A stretch of 64,000 nucleotides of DNA from CBDATG01 sp965200145 (lineage in GTDB: Bacteria; Chloroflexota; Dehalococcoidia; Lucifugimonadales; Lucifugimonadaceae), in the NCBI GenBank assembly GCA_965200145.1, contig CBDATG010000003.1:1-64000 (forward strand), given 5' to 3'. Position 1 is the first letter of the stretch; each line of letters opens with the position of its first letter. Of the stretch, positions 7,691-16,959 are shown piece after piece. The notes beneath the pieces are model-generated. The model ran no database searches. It worked only from the letters and a program-made list of their open reading frames with translations, and was not told where the DNA came from. The translations under genes were made by a program, and so were the position numbers.

Positions 7691-8932
7691 TCACGCCATA
7701 CCGCGAGCAGACATCACGGTGTCAAGGTCCTTATCGCCGCGTCCGCTGAGCAGTAGCAACACTTTGTTGTCACGGCTCAACGTCGGCAACCACCGCTTCA
7801 GGTAGCCGATAGCGTGTGCGGGCTCAAGCGCTGGGATTATGCCCTCAGTGCGGGTCAGCAGATCGAAACCTTCCAATGCCAAATCGTCATCCACTGCGAC
7901 ATAACGCGCTCTGCCTAGGTCCCGCAGGAAGGAATGCTCTGGGCCCACGCCGGGGTAGTCCAGACCCGCGGATATGGAGTGCGCCTCCAGTACTTGCCCC
8001 CAAGCATCCTGCAACAGATAAGACAACGAGCCGTGCAATGTGCCAGGGCTCCCACGACTCATCGTGGCGGCATGGCGGTCGGTGTCGACGCCCTCACCCG
8101 CAGCCTCTACACCAATCAGCTCAACATCCTCGTCGTCGACAAACCCGCTGAACATACCGATCGCGTTTGACCCACCACCCACACATGCGATCACGTAGTC
8201 GGGCAATGCGCCGAACTGCGACAGACACTGCTGCCTAGACTCAATGCCGATCACAGACTGGAAGTCTCGCACCAGCATCGGATATGGGTGCGGACCCACC
8301 GCGCTACCGATCAGGTAGTGCGTCGTAGTGACGTTCGTAACCCAGTCGCGTATCGCCTCGTTGATGGCATCTTTGAGTGTGCGACTTCCCGACAACACTG
8401 GCACGACGGATGCCCCGAGCAGCTTCATCCTGTAAACATTCGCCGCCTGTCGGTGGATGTCCTCTTCACCCATGTACACGACACACTCAAGCCCCATCAT
8501 GGCGCACGCCGTCGCCGTGGCTACACCGTGCTGCCCTGCACCCGTCTCCGCAATGATGCGCCGCTTACCAAGCCTATTCGCGAGCAGTATCTGACCCAGC
8601 GCATTATTGATCTTGTGGGCGCCCGTGTGCGCCAGGTCTTCGCGTTTGAGCCAAACCTGTCCGCCCCGCAAGCGGTCCGACAAGTTACGGGCACGGTAAA
8701 GCGGCGTGGGACGGCCTACGAAGTCCTTGAACAGCGCCGACAGGTCGCTCCAGAACGACTCAGAGCTGCGAACGGATTCATACGCCGACTCAAGCTCGCC
8801 TAGTGCTGCCATCAGCGTCTCCGGCACGAACTGGCCGCCGTACGCACCGAAGCGACCTAGCTCGTCAGGGACTTCGCGGATGGTTGGCGGTCCAATAGTC
8901 AAGGCGTGCAACAACTCATAGTTCAAAGGCAA
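7691..8932 (-). CDS. trpB: Tryptophan synthase beta chain
   Basis: PLP enzyme joining indole and serine to make tryptophan. It is 413 residues. GRFGAYGGQFVPETL is at the N-terminus, the PLP-binding Lys107 lies in HTGAHKINNALG, and the phosphate-binding glycine loop is CVGGGSNAIGMF. SRGSPGTLHG and LDYPGVGPEH form the COMM/active-site region, and LLSGRGDKD is at the C-terminus. This is TrpB1-type in length and motifs. No trpA or other trp gene is adjacent, which is unusual. The start used is TTG without a good Shine-Dalgarno; a TATACT box 15 bases upstream (8947-8952, minus strand) may be the -10 element. Confidence 0.96.
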   Translation of the reverse strand: MPLNYELLHALTIGPPTIREVPDELGRFGAYGGQFVPETLMAALGELESAYESVRSSESFWSDLSALFKDFVGRPTPLYRARNLSDRLRGGQVWLKREDLAHTGAHKINNALGQILLANRLGKRRIIAETGAGQHGVATATACAMMGLECVVYMGEEDIHRQAANVYRMKLLGASVVPVLSGSRTLKDAINEAIRDWVTNVTTTHYLIGSAVGPHPYPMLVRDFQSVIGIESRQQCLSQFGALPDYVIACVGGGSNAIGMFSGFVDDEDVELIGVEAAGEGVDTDRHAATMSRGSPGTLHGSLSYLLQDAWGQVLEAHSISAGLDYPGVGPEHSFLRDLGRARYVAVDDDLALEGFDLLTRTEGIIPALEPAHAIGYLKRWLPTLSRDNKVLLLLSGRGDKDLDTVMSARGMA

Positions 8933-9175
8933 TTAGGGATATCACTAGTATATTGCGGTGCCAACGAAAACCCGCCGTCTCCACCACCAGCTCGCGCATC
9001 ATCGCCAACCCAGCTGGAGTTAATCTGCGGCAACTAGCTGACAGCGTCCCTGGTCGGCATTGACACCGCACAGGCTCCTCACACACGAAACTGCGATAAT
9101 GAGTAGCAACGCCATGTCGCCTCCCGCTCTGAATCGCCCGGCAGTCGACGCTCAACGGCCGCGCCTTACCCAACA

Positions 9176-10771
9176 ATGTCAGCCACGAACACAGATAACC
9201 TTGACGGGACCGTATTCATTAGCGATAACCTGCCGTTTCTCAAGTCGCTCGACAACGACAGCATCGACCTGGTGTGCATCGATCCTCCATTCGGCAAGCG
9301 GCAGACATTCGAGGGCAACATAACTCCGCCACTGAGCGACGACGAACGGCGCATTGAGCGCGAACTCATGGAGTCATGGGACGTTTACGACGCGGCGACC
9401 GCTTACGAAGTCGGACTCGAGTACCCAGACCAGACGGGTACCACCGCCAAGTTTGAGGACATCTGGAGCTTCCGCGTGCGCGTGAGAGAGGAGTGGATGC
9501 AGCTCCTAGCGACCAAGTGCCCAGGCGCTTACTGGCTGATAAACGCTACTCGACACACTCACAGCGACGGCATCGCAGCATACATCGCGTTCATGGTGGA
9601 GAGGATGTTAGAGGTCCAGCGCGTCCTCAAACCGACAGGCAGTGTATACCTCCATTGCGACCATGAGGCGAACGCCTACTTACGCCAGATGATGGACGCT
9701 GTCTTTGGCAAGGGGAACTTCCGCAATGAAATCGCTTGGTGCTACACCGGACCTAGCAACACAACGCGCTGGTTCCCCCGCAAACACGACACGATACTCT
9801 TCTACGCCAATTCGAGAGACGCGACTTTCAATCGAGATGCAGTGCGTATTCCTTACACGCGGATCACCGGAACGGGGCAAAGTTCGCTCGCGCGAGGCCG
9901 GCGGACAGACGAGGAAGTGAAGCAGATTGAGGAGCAATACAGCACGCGCGGGAAGGTGCCCGAAGACTACTGGACCGACATCGCGGGCGGAGGTCACATA
10001 CCGAGGCACGAGCGCACTGGCTACCCGACGCAGAAGCCGCAGGCTCTCGCCAAGCGAATCATCGAAGCCAGCAGCCACCGCGGAGACATCGTGCTCGACT
10101 GCTTTGCCGGTTGCGCCTATGTCCCGGTAGCAGCGCAAATCACCGCCAGGAGGTGGATCGCATGCGACATGTCACCGAGGGCTTGGACAGTGGTGCGCCG
10201 CCAGTTTCATAAGCAACCCGAACTCGGAATCCTCACCGAAGGCGAGATCGCAACCGACGACCCAACCGGCACCAAGATAGAGCAGAAGCTGGAGAACGGC
10301 AACCGCATCATCAGAGTCCGCGGTCCGCATCAGCTGCCCAAACGCACCACCGTAGATGAGCCCGCGCTTCCAGTAGCGGCTCCGCTTCCAGAAATCCAGT
10401 TCCGCCGATCGCCGCTGGAATCCAGCGACACGATCTGGCGCGCATTCATCACCGAGTGGGGGCCACAGTGCTGGTACTGCGGGACTGCCAAAGTCGCCGA
10501 TCGGCGCGAGCTACATCTCGATCACATCGAGCCAAACAGACGGGATGGAACTAACGACGACTGTTGGAACCGGGCAATCGCATGCACCATCTGCAACAGC
10601 AACAAATCCGACCGGCTCGCACCAGAGCAGACGATCCAAACCGCCTACAACCAAGGCATCATCAAGACTGATGCGCTGAGGCAAGAAGTGCTTGAGGGGT
10701 TCCGCAACCGGCACACTTGGGCAAAGTTGCGTTGGGAGCGGGTTAAGCGTTCGCGGGATGACGTAGATTGA
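9176..10771 (+). CDS. Site-specific DNA methyltransferase fused to C-terminal HNH nuclease domain
   Basis: A 531-residue two-domain protein. The N-terminal half is a beta-class N4-cytosine/N6-adenine methyltransferase: catalytic motif IV is DPPF at 36-39, and the SAM-binding motif I comes later as DCFAGC at 308-313, after TGYPTQKP. Residues about 420-485 form an HNH domain: C432-x2-C435, LHLDHIEP (D449, H450), an Asn in DCWNRA, and C470-x2-C473 followed by NSNKSDR. The motif I glycine loop is degenerate (D-x-F-x-G-x-A where D-x-F-x-G-x-G is usual). No Shine-Dalgarno precedes the ATG and no separate restriction gene follows. It could be a single-chain restriction-modification enzyme or an orphan modifier. 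Confidence 0.88.
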   Translation: MSATNTDNLDGTVFISDNLPFLKSLDNDSIDLVCIDPPFGKRQTFEGNITPPLSDDERRIERELMESWDVYDAATAYEVGLEYPDQTGTTAKFEDIWSFRVRVREEWMQLLATKCPGAYWLINATRHTHSDGIAAYIAFMVERMLEVQRVLKPTGSVYLHCDHEANAYLRQMMDAVFGKGNFRNEIAWCYTGPSNTTRWFPRKHDTILFYANSRDATFNRDAVRIPYTRITGTGQSSLARGRRTDEEVKQIEEQYSTRGKVPEDYWTDIAGGGHIPRHERTGYPTQKPQALAKRIIEASSHRGDIVLDCFAGCAYVPVAAQITARRWIACDMSPRAWTVVRRQFHKQPELGILTEGEIATDDPTGTKIEQKLENGNRIIRVRGPHQLPKRTTVDEPALPVAAPLPEIQFRRSPLESSDTIWRAFITEWGPQCWYCGTAKVADRRELHLDHIEPNRRDGTNDDCWNRAIACTICNSNKSDRLAPEQTIQTAYNQGIIKTDALRQEVLEGFRNRHTWAKLRWERVKRSRDDVD

Positions 10772-10868
10772 ACAGCACGAATCTTGATGATTTCGTTGAT
10801 TCACGGCTTCAAGTTGCATTACAATCTATCGCCAACTAGCGCCGTCACTGTATTTACGGAGGAGCATC

Positions 10869-11876
10869 ATGGCTCTCACCACGAATTCCGTAGCCAAAAC
10901 TTTCCACGAACAGGGTTATGTAAAGGTTGAGGGGGTCCTAGACCCCGAAACCGTGCTTGACCCGGTCATCGAGGAGTACAAGGGTGTCCTCGATACGCTC
11001 GCCTCGGAACTCTACGAAGCCGGCGAGATCGAATCCGAGTACAAGGGTTTGGGCTTTGATGAGCGCATCCTGAAGGTCTATCAAGAGACTGGACGGCAAC
11101 ATGCACAGTACTTCGACTTCTCGTTGCCGTTCCAAGACGTCAAAGCGGACACACCGTGCTGGTTCGGGCCAGCAGTCTTCAACGCACTGACCAACGGACC
11201 AACCCTCGACGTCCTCGAAGAGCTCATTGGTCCGGAGATATCGTCGAATCCGGTGCAACACGTTCGAATCAAGCCGCCGGAGAAGCATCTCCCGAAGGAC
11301 GCGAACGGCCAGCCGATCATCGGCGCGACACTCTGGCACCAAGACCATGGCGTCGTGACAACTGAAGCCGATGACACCAACATGGTTACTGTGTGGTTCT
11401 CGCTGACGGACACGCCAGTGGAATCCGGACCACTCAACGTGGTGCCCGGTTCTCACAAGGGCGACCTCTTGACGCATTGCAACAGCTACGCCTTCAACAC
11501 CACTATGGTGCAAGGCCGCCAGATCCCTGAGAAGCTGTTCGCGTACCAAGCCGCCGTCCCTCTGCCGACGAAGCGCGGAGATGCCATATTCATGCACAAG
11601 CGCACAGTGCACGGCTCACTGCCGAACGCCGGCGACACGATGCGCTGGTCCTTCGACCTGCGATATCACGACACCGGATCGCCGTCCGGACGCGAAGCCT
11701 TCCCGAGCTTCGTCGCGCGCAGCAGGTCCAACCCTGAATCCGAGCTGCACGACCCCGCCGAGTGGGAGCGAATGTGGATGGAGACGCGCAAGCGAATGGC
11801 AGTGATCAACCAAGGCGGGATGCACGACGTGCCATTCGGACGCTGGGTAGACGGTCACCCCGACTGCGAGAACTAG
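10869..11876 (+). CDS. Phytanoyl-CoA dioxygenase (PhyH) family Fe(II)/2-oxoglutarate oxygenase
   Basis: Predicted non-haem iron oxygenase that hydroxylates a small organic substrate; the substrate is unknown. It is 335 residues. The iron facial triad is visible as H157-x-D159 in TLWHQDHGV and the distal His248 in KRTVHGSLPN. Arg259 in DTMRWSFDLRY fits the 2-oxoglutarate carboxylate anchor. SGPLNVVPGSHKG is the typical PhyH turn. The ATG is preceded by a strong GGAGGAG. recQ begins about 30 bp downstream but is functionally unrelated. Confidence 0.9.
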   Translation: MALTTNSVAKTFHEQGYVKVEGVLDPETVLDPVIEEYKGVLDTLASELYEAGEIESEYKGLGFDERILKVYQETGRQHAQYFDFSLPFQDVKADTPCWFGPAVFNALTNGPTLDVLEELIGPEISSNPVQHVRIKPPEKHLPKDANGQPIIGATLWHQDHGVVTTEADDTNMVTVWFSLTDTPVESGPLNVVPGSHKGDLLTHCNSYAFNTTMVQGRQIPEKLFAYQAAVPLPTKRGDAIFMHKRTVHGSLPNAGDTMRWSFDLRYHDTGSPSGREAFPSFVARSRSNPESELHDPAEWERMWMETRKRMAVINQGGMHDVPFGRWVDGHPDCEN

Positions 11877-11909
11877 ACGTAACGCACCATCAGCCCTTGC
11901 TACGAACCG

Positions 11910-13787
11910 TTGCAGGTGATTCAAGAGCATTCACCTGCAACGGCCGGAGCCGTCAGTGAATCAGGGTTGCGCGCCGAGCTGAAGCGCACATTCGGTTACG
12001 ACGACTTCAAACCCGGCCAGCTCCGAGTAATCCGCCAGGCGATGTCGGGCGGACACTCTGTCCTACTCGCTCCAACTGGCAACGGCAAGAGTCTCTGCTA
12101 TCAGCTTCCCGCGCTACTTAACCGCGGATTGACCCTCGTGGTCTCTCCTCTCATCGCCCTGATGAAAGACCAGGTCGACGGCCTGAAACTCAACGGCATA
12201 GAAGCGGAGTACTTGAACAGCCAGCTCACTTGGGACGAGAGGCAAATCGTCAAAACGAAGGTCACTTCAGGGAAGACAAGGTTGCTGTACGTCTCCCCAG
12301 AGCGTCTAATCTCAAGCGACGGCCTGAGGAATCACCTGCCTAAGCTGAACATATCGCTAGTGGCGATCGACGAGGCGCACTGCATTTCCGAATGGGGCCA
12401 TGACTTCCGCGAGGATTACCGCCAGTTAGGGAAGCTCCGCGAGTTGTTGCCCGACGTGCCGTTCATGGCACTCACAGCGACCGCAACTGAACAAACTCTT
12501 ACCGACATCGTTGACCAGCTCAAGCTCCACGGCACGAATGTCGATACGGTCCGTGTCAGCCTAAACAGACCGAACCTCAGGTACGAGATCATCCGCAAAC
12601 CTACCCGGCGGGAGGCATTCGACGCACTGGCCGACCAGGTCCGCGCTCTCGCAGGCCACAGCGCGATCGTCTACTGCGCTACCCGCGACGCAACAGAGGA
12701 AGTCGCGGATTACCTGCGACAGCGAGGAATCAACGCCGACTACTACCATGCCGGATTAGAGAAGCAACGCGCACAGAAGCAGTCAAACTTCATGGAAGGC
12801 AACACGCAGGTAATGGTCGCAACTATCGCCTTCGGCATGGGAATCGACAAAGATGACATCAGGCTCGTCGCCCATTGGGACATGCCCAAATCGATCGAGG
12901 CATACTACCAGGAGACCGGGCGCGCTGGAAGGGATGGCATTCAAGCCAAATGCCTGCTGTTCTACTCACCGCAAGCCGCCAACACTCACATGTTCTTCGC
13001 GGGACAACACACAGACCCATCCATCAAGCAACACGCAATCACCAACATCAATTCCATGCGGAGCCTCTGTGAAACCTCAACATGTCGGCGCCGCGTGGTG
13101 CTCCGACACTTCGGGGAAGACGCACCGGGCGACTGCAACGGCTGCGACAACTGCACCGACGAAAGACGCAAAGTCGACGTCACCGAGCTAACCCGCAACA
13201 TCGCAAACACGATCAGCGCCACAAACGGCTTCTACGGCGCACAGCACATCTCGGCAGTAGTCCGAGGTTCCAATGCTCGAAAAGTGACCGATGCCGGCCA
13301 CAATCACCTTCCCACCTTCGGATCGGCACGCCGTTACTCCGAGGCCGAAATAATGGATACCCTCCAACTCCTAATCGATGGAGGCATTCTTGAACGCTCT
13401 TCGGGGCAGTACAAGAGCCTGAGTGTCACCGACCTGGGAAAACGCGCAGTCAAGTCCCGAGAACCGATTACCGTTCGCTTCAAGGTATCGCCGACGACGG
13501 CTGGCAAGCCAACCTCTACACCGCCTCCGAACAGGTTCGCGGCGCAACCATCTTCGCAACATGACACTCGACTGCTAGAGGAACTAAAGGTGCTGAGATC
13601 GGCAATAGCGCTGGAGATCGGCAAACCCGCGTTCGTAGTGTTTCACGACTCAACCTTGCTGGAAATGGCGCGCCTGACGCCCGCAAACATGACCGAGATG
13701 TCATCTGTCAAAGGCGTCGGCACAAGGAAGCTCGCCGATTACGGCCAACGATTTCTCAACGTGATCAACAAACGCGGTCGAATCTAA
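11910..13787 (+). CDS. recQ: ATP-dependent DNA helicase RecQ
   Basis: 3'-5' DNA helicase acting in recombination and fork repair. It is 625 residues with the full RecQ layout. Helicase motifs include FGYDDFKPGQ (motif 0), the Walker A APTGNGKS at 54-61 and DEAH at 154-157. The aromatic-rich loop CISEWGHDFR is present, as is motif VI YYQETGRAGRDG. The zinc-binding domain has C...C...GDCNGCDNC, and an RQC winged helix follows. A Pro/Thr-rich linker near residues 530-555 leads to a C-terminal HRDC domain (FHDSTLLEMA, GVGTRKLADYG). The start is taken as TTG at 11910; a GTG six bases later is equally possible. Confidence 0.97.
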   Translation: MQVIQEHSPATAGAVSESGLRAELKRTFGYDDFKPGQLRVIRQAMSGGHSVLLAPTGNGKSLCYQLPALLNRGLTLVVSPLIALMKDQVDGLKLNGIEAEYLNSQLTWDERQIVKTKVTSGKTRLLYVSPERLISSDGLRNHLPKLNISLVAIDEAHCISEWGHDFREDYRQLGKLRELLPDVPFMALTATATEQTLTDIVDQLKLHGTNVDTVRVSLNRPNLRYEIIRKPTRREAFDALADQVRALAGHSAIVYCATRDATEEVADYLRQRGINADYYHAGLEKQRAQKQSNFMEGNTQVMVATIAFGMGIDKDDIRLVAHWDMPKSIEAYYQETGRAGRDGIQAKCLLFYSPQAANTHMFFAGQHTDPSIKQHAITNINSMRSLCETSTCRRRVVLRHFGEDAPGDCNGCDNCTDERRKVDVTELTRNIANTISATNGFYGAQHISAVVRGSNARKVTDAGHNHLPTFGSARRYSEAEIMDTLQLLIDGGILERSSGQYKSLSVTDLGKRAVKSREPITVRFKVSPTTAGKPTSTPPPNRFAAQPSSQHDTRLLEELKVLRSAIALEIGKPAFVVFHDSTLLEMARLTPANMTEMSSVKGVGTRKLADYGQRFLNVINKRGRI

Positions 13788-13978
13788 GCAGGAGCGGGTT
13801 CAGATAGACCGGCTGCGTCGCGGTGCTATGCTCGTTCGCATTCCCGCGAAAACGCCGCGGTAACGCGCGCCTATGCGTTGTATTCACTACAACGAAATTG
13901 CAAGTATTGAATCAGCGCGGGAACGCAACCAGGCGAAACACAACCGACCGCGCATTACTCAAGGAGGCGAGTCATCTG

Positions 13979-15304
13979 TTGAGCCAAAATCCCCGAAACG
14001 AATCCAATGTGATCGGACAGACCCGACCGCGACTGGCCAGTACCAAGACCATGCCGACGTTCGCTAACGCCATCTCCGAAGACTACACCGATGCAGGTGC
14101 CGTCGAGAGAGTCTGCGATTCGATTCAGCACGCACTCAATTCTGACACCGCCGACCTATGTATCCTGTTCGCCGGCGGTCCCGGGAACCACGAGATATCC
14201 AAAGCGCTGTCAATGATCCACCAAAGACTCTCGCCGAACGTGCTGATCGGATGCTCCGGTTTCGGCATCATCGGCGCGGAGAAAGAGATTGAGGAGGGCG
14301 CGTGCCTTTCGCTCGTCGCCGCGAAGTGCGATACCACCGGAATCAAGCCATTCGCATTCGAAGACAAGCATGCCAACTCAAAGGAAAGGGATGCCACGCC
14401 AGAAGTATTAGTCGAAGCCCTTGACATGCGACCCGACGAGGTAGACGGCAACTCAATGTTGGTACTCGTAGACCCCCTGACAGTAGCCACCGAGATCGCG
14501 CTGTCAACGATGGATTCAGCTTATCCGCACTCTATGAAGTTCGGAGGACTAGTCGGTGGCGGCATGGAGTACGGCGAAAACGCAATGTTCATCGGCGACC
14601 GAATATTGCGCCAGGGAGCCGTGGGGCTGATGATGGGCAACGCTTTCCAACCGGAAATCATCTCCACCTCCAACGAAGTGGCAATCGGCGAACCGATGTC
14701 GATCTCAGTGGCGAATCGCAACGTCATCCTGCGGTTCGAGGAGCGCGGTCCAGACGGAACGACACCGCTTGAAGTGCTCAAAAAGATCCAAGCAACATCA
14801 ACGAGTCGCGAACGTCAACTGCTGGATCAGTCACTCATTGCGGGTATCGAGTGCGACCGTACTTCCTACGCCATTGACGGAAAGTTCGACTTCGTGATGC
14901 GGAACATCATGGGAATCGACGACGACACCGGCGCAATGGCAATCGGCGACTTGGTAGAAGAAGGGCAGGCGTTCCAGTTCCATGTCCGAGACCCCGAGTT
15001 GGCTGCGCCTGACCTGCGAGAAAAGCTAAACTCACGATTCCACGCAGCGGATGACACGCCAGCACCCGATTTGGCACTGTGTTTCAACTCGATCACGCGC
15101 GGCACTCGACTGCACGACGACCCAGACCACGACATCAGAATGATTTCGCAGTACATCGACGGCGCACCAGCAGCCGGCTTCTTCTCAAACGGCGAAATCG
15201 TCTCCGGAATCGGAGGATTCTTGGAAGATCAATACGTCACCAAAGTGAAGGGATACTCACACTCCATCACGTTGCTGTCAAGCACGCAGGATGGTCCGGC
15301 ATGA
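13979..15304 (+). CDS. FIST N/C sensory domain protein
   Basis: FIST proteins are predicted intracellular sensors that bind small ligands such as amino acids; this one has no attached kinase or cyclase domain. FIST_N covers about residues 25-215 (LCILFAGGPGNHEISKAL, NVLIGCSGFGIIG). FIST_C covers about 240-420, ending in the characteristic PAAGFFSNGEIV. The open frame begins at 13823, but AAGGAGG at 13961-13967 points to the in-frame TTG at 13979; ATG 14051 is a further alternative. The stop overlaps the start of the SDR gene in an ATGA, so the two are translationally coupled. A TAGACC-N16-TATGCT sequence near 13808-13835 may be its promoter. Confidence 0.88.
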   Translation: MSQNPRNESNVIGQTRPRLASTKTMPTFANAISEDYTDAGAVERVCDSIQHALNSDTADLCILFAGGPGNHEISKALSMIHQRLSPNVLIGCSGFGIIGAEKEIEEGACLSLVAAKCDTTGIKPFAFEDKHANSKERDATPEVLVEALDMRPDEVDGNSMLVLVDPLTVATEIALSTMDSAYPHSMKFGGLVGGGMEYGENAMFIGDRILRQGAVGLMMGNAFQPEIISTSNEVAIGEPMSISVANRNVILRFEERGPDGTTPLEVLKKIQATSTSRERQLLDQSLIAGIECDRTSYAIDGKFDFVMRNIMGIDDDTGAMAIGDLVEEGQAFQFHVRDPELAAPDLREKLNSRFHAADDTPAPDLALCFNSITRGTRLHDDPDHDIRMISQYIDGAPAAGFFSNGEIVSGIGGFLEDQYVTKVKGYSHSITLLSSTQDGPA

Positions 15305-16155
15305 AAAGACTGGACTCACAGGTCGCAGTGATAACTGGCGGCGCGCTGGGTATCGGCGGCGCCACAGCGCGCAGGCTAGCAGAAGAGGGCGCGGCAGTAT
15401 TTATCGCCGACATAAACGCCGATGCAACCGAAGAAAACGTAAACCGCATAACGAATGCTGGCGGCACGGCGGTTTCGTCCGTAGTTGACGTATCCGCCGC
15501 CGCCGACCTCGAGCGCATGGTGAACGAAGCGGTTGAGCAATTCGGACGCTTGGACATACTCGTGAACAACGCGTTCAGCGTGATCGCAGCCGAATCGCGA
15601 ATCCACGGCGACGCGCTCTCTGTTGAAGAGAAAGATTGGGATTACGGCATCGATGTCTTGGTGAAAGCGTTGTATCTCGCAACTAAACACGCAGTGCCGC
15701 ACATGCGACGCAGCGGTGGCGGTTCGATCATTAACATCGCTTCAGTGCACTCATTCTTGCAAGAGACAGGCATGTTGGTCTACGAGACTGGCAAGGCGGC
15801 CGTCGTAGGGCTGACACGCCAACTCGCAGTGCAGTACGGTCCCGACAACATCAGGGCAAACGCCATCGGTCCTGGCCATATAGTCGGCGAGGGATTAGCC
15901 GAGATGTGGCGCCAGAACCCATCCGGACATGCTTTCTTCGCCAATCAATACCCCTTGAGACGCACTGGCAAACCAGAGGAAATCGCCGCCGGCATCGCAT
16001 TCCTGTGCTCAGCCGACGCCTCATTCATCACTGGACACACACTCATGATTGACGGCGGACTCACCGTCCAGCTGCAAGAAAAGTTCGGGCTACGTCAAGC
16101 CAAGTACGCCTTGGAAAACCCCGACTCAAACTACACCTTCAGCGCGTTGGATTAA
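15301..16155 (+). CDS. Short-chain dehydrogenase/reductase (classical SDR)
   Basis: NAD(P)-dependent oxidoreductase of 284 residues; the substrate is unknown. The Rossmann motif is TGGALGIG (12-19). D63 in VVDVS contacts the adenine, NNAF sits at 89-92, and the catalytic triad is S148, Y161 and K165 (SVH...YETGK). The C-terminal AFITGHTLMIDGG region is normal, with an added 25-residue tail. The ATG lies inside the FIST stop codon overlap (ATGA). Acidic residues after the second strand (ADINAD) favour NAD over NADP. Confidence 0.92.
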   Translation: MKRLDSQVAVITGGALGIGGATARRLAEEGAAVFIADINADATEENVNRITNAGGTAVSSVVDVSAAADLERMVNEAVEQFGRLDILVNNAFSVIAAESRIHGDALSVEEKDWDYGIDVLVKALYLATKHAVPHMRRSGGGSIINIASVHSFLQETGMLVYETGKAAVVGLTRQLAVQYGPDNIRANAIGPGHIVGEGLAEMWRQNPSGHAFFANQYPLRRTGKPEEIAAGIAFLCSADASFITGHTLMIDGGLTVQLQEKFGLRQAKYALENPDSNYTFSALD

Positions 16156-16241
16156 CCCAGCGCGTTAAGGAGCAAGCGGCCGCAGTCCGCCAGTTGTCGC
16201 GCCGCAATCGCCTCTCTCCCACGACTACCCAGGCCGAATGG

Positions 16242-16826
16242 CTAAGGCGTTGCGCCTTTGCGGACAAACGCCGATTGGGGATTACGGTCTGACGGCGATT
16301 CCATAGCTCGCATTTCGTCAGGCAAGTTATCTTTCGGTCCGATACGACCCGCGGCGAACCCGCACATGACCTTCCAGCTCTCCGTCGGCACACCCAGCTT
16401 GGCATGCGCCGCATCGCGGTCGATACCTGCCATCCCATGTGTGTAGATTCCCAGAGTCGCCGCTGATAACGCCAAGCTCATCCATGCCGCTCCCGTGTCA
16501 AACTCCGCCGTCCTGAGCACGCGTCCATCGTCATCGACCGTGCGCGCGAAGATGAATCCCAACAGCGGTGCCTTGCTGGCCCAGAGCTGGTTGCGATCAA
16601 ACAAGATCGAGTTGAATATCGCGCGATCCTGACCGTCAGTCTCGTACACGAAGAGCCACGGTTGGCGGTTGAAAGAAGAAGGCGCCCAGCGCGCTCCCTC
16701 AAACATCGTCGAAATCTCTTCGTCCGTCAGGTCCAGGTCCGAGAATGACCTCGGCGACCAACGGTCAATGAACAGGCGCTCAACTGATGCCTCTGCTACG
16801 CGATCTGTTTTGGTCTGGCCTTGCAT
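16242..16826 (-). CDS. Nitroreductase family protein
   Basis: FMN-dependent reductase of about 194 residues. RWSPRSFSDLDLTDEEISTMFEGARWAPSSFN is the family N-terminus, with RSF and APSSFN contacting FMN. The AAWMSLALSAATLGI helix and FAAGRIG near the C-terminus are typical. The frame is open to 17111, but that would overlap the upstream gene. The ATG at 16826, with GAAAGG upstream, gives the normal nitroreductase N-terminus. It is convergent with the SDR gene; the 86-bp gap between them holds nothing recognised. Confidence 0.9.
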   Translation of the reverse strand: MQGQTKTDRVAEASVERLFIDRWSPRSFSDLDLTDEEISTMFEGARWAPSSFNRQPWLFVYETDGQDRAIFNSILFDRNQLWASKAPLLGFIFARTVDDDGRVLRTAEFDTGAAWMSLALSAATLGIYTHGMAGIDRDAAHAKLGVPTESWKVMCGFAAGRIGPKDNLPDEMRAMESPSDRNPQSAFVRKGATP

Positions 16827-16959
16827 ATGGATTTGCCTTTCGATGTTCCCGATTGGAAGGTCGGCTCCACGACTCGGGCGATCGCCCGCATGATTGATGT
16901 AGGTCCGCACACGAGCGGGCCGGTCAAGTGGCGAACCTCTCGCCGCAACGAGCCATTCC

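Noticed and set aside
8916..9176. 86-residue minus-strand frame upstream of trpB
   Set aside because: Overlaps the trpB 5' end, has no recognisable motif or ribosome site; it is treated as spacer holding only a possible trpB -10 box.
16205..16260. tRNA-like segment (GCCGAATGGCTAAGGCG) resembling a Ser/Leu tRNA D-arm
   Set aside because: No matching acceptor stem, anticodon arm or GTTCRAATC T-loop follows, and it overlaps the end of the nitroreductase gene.
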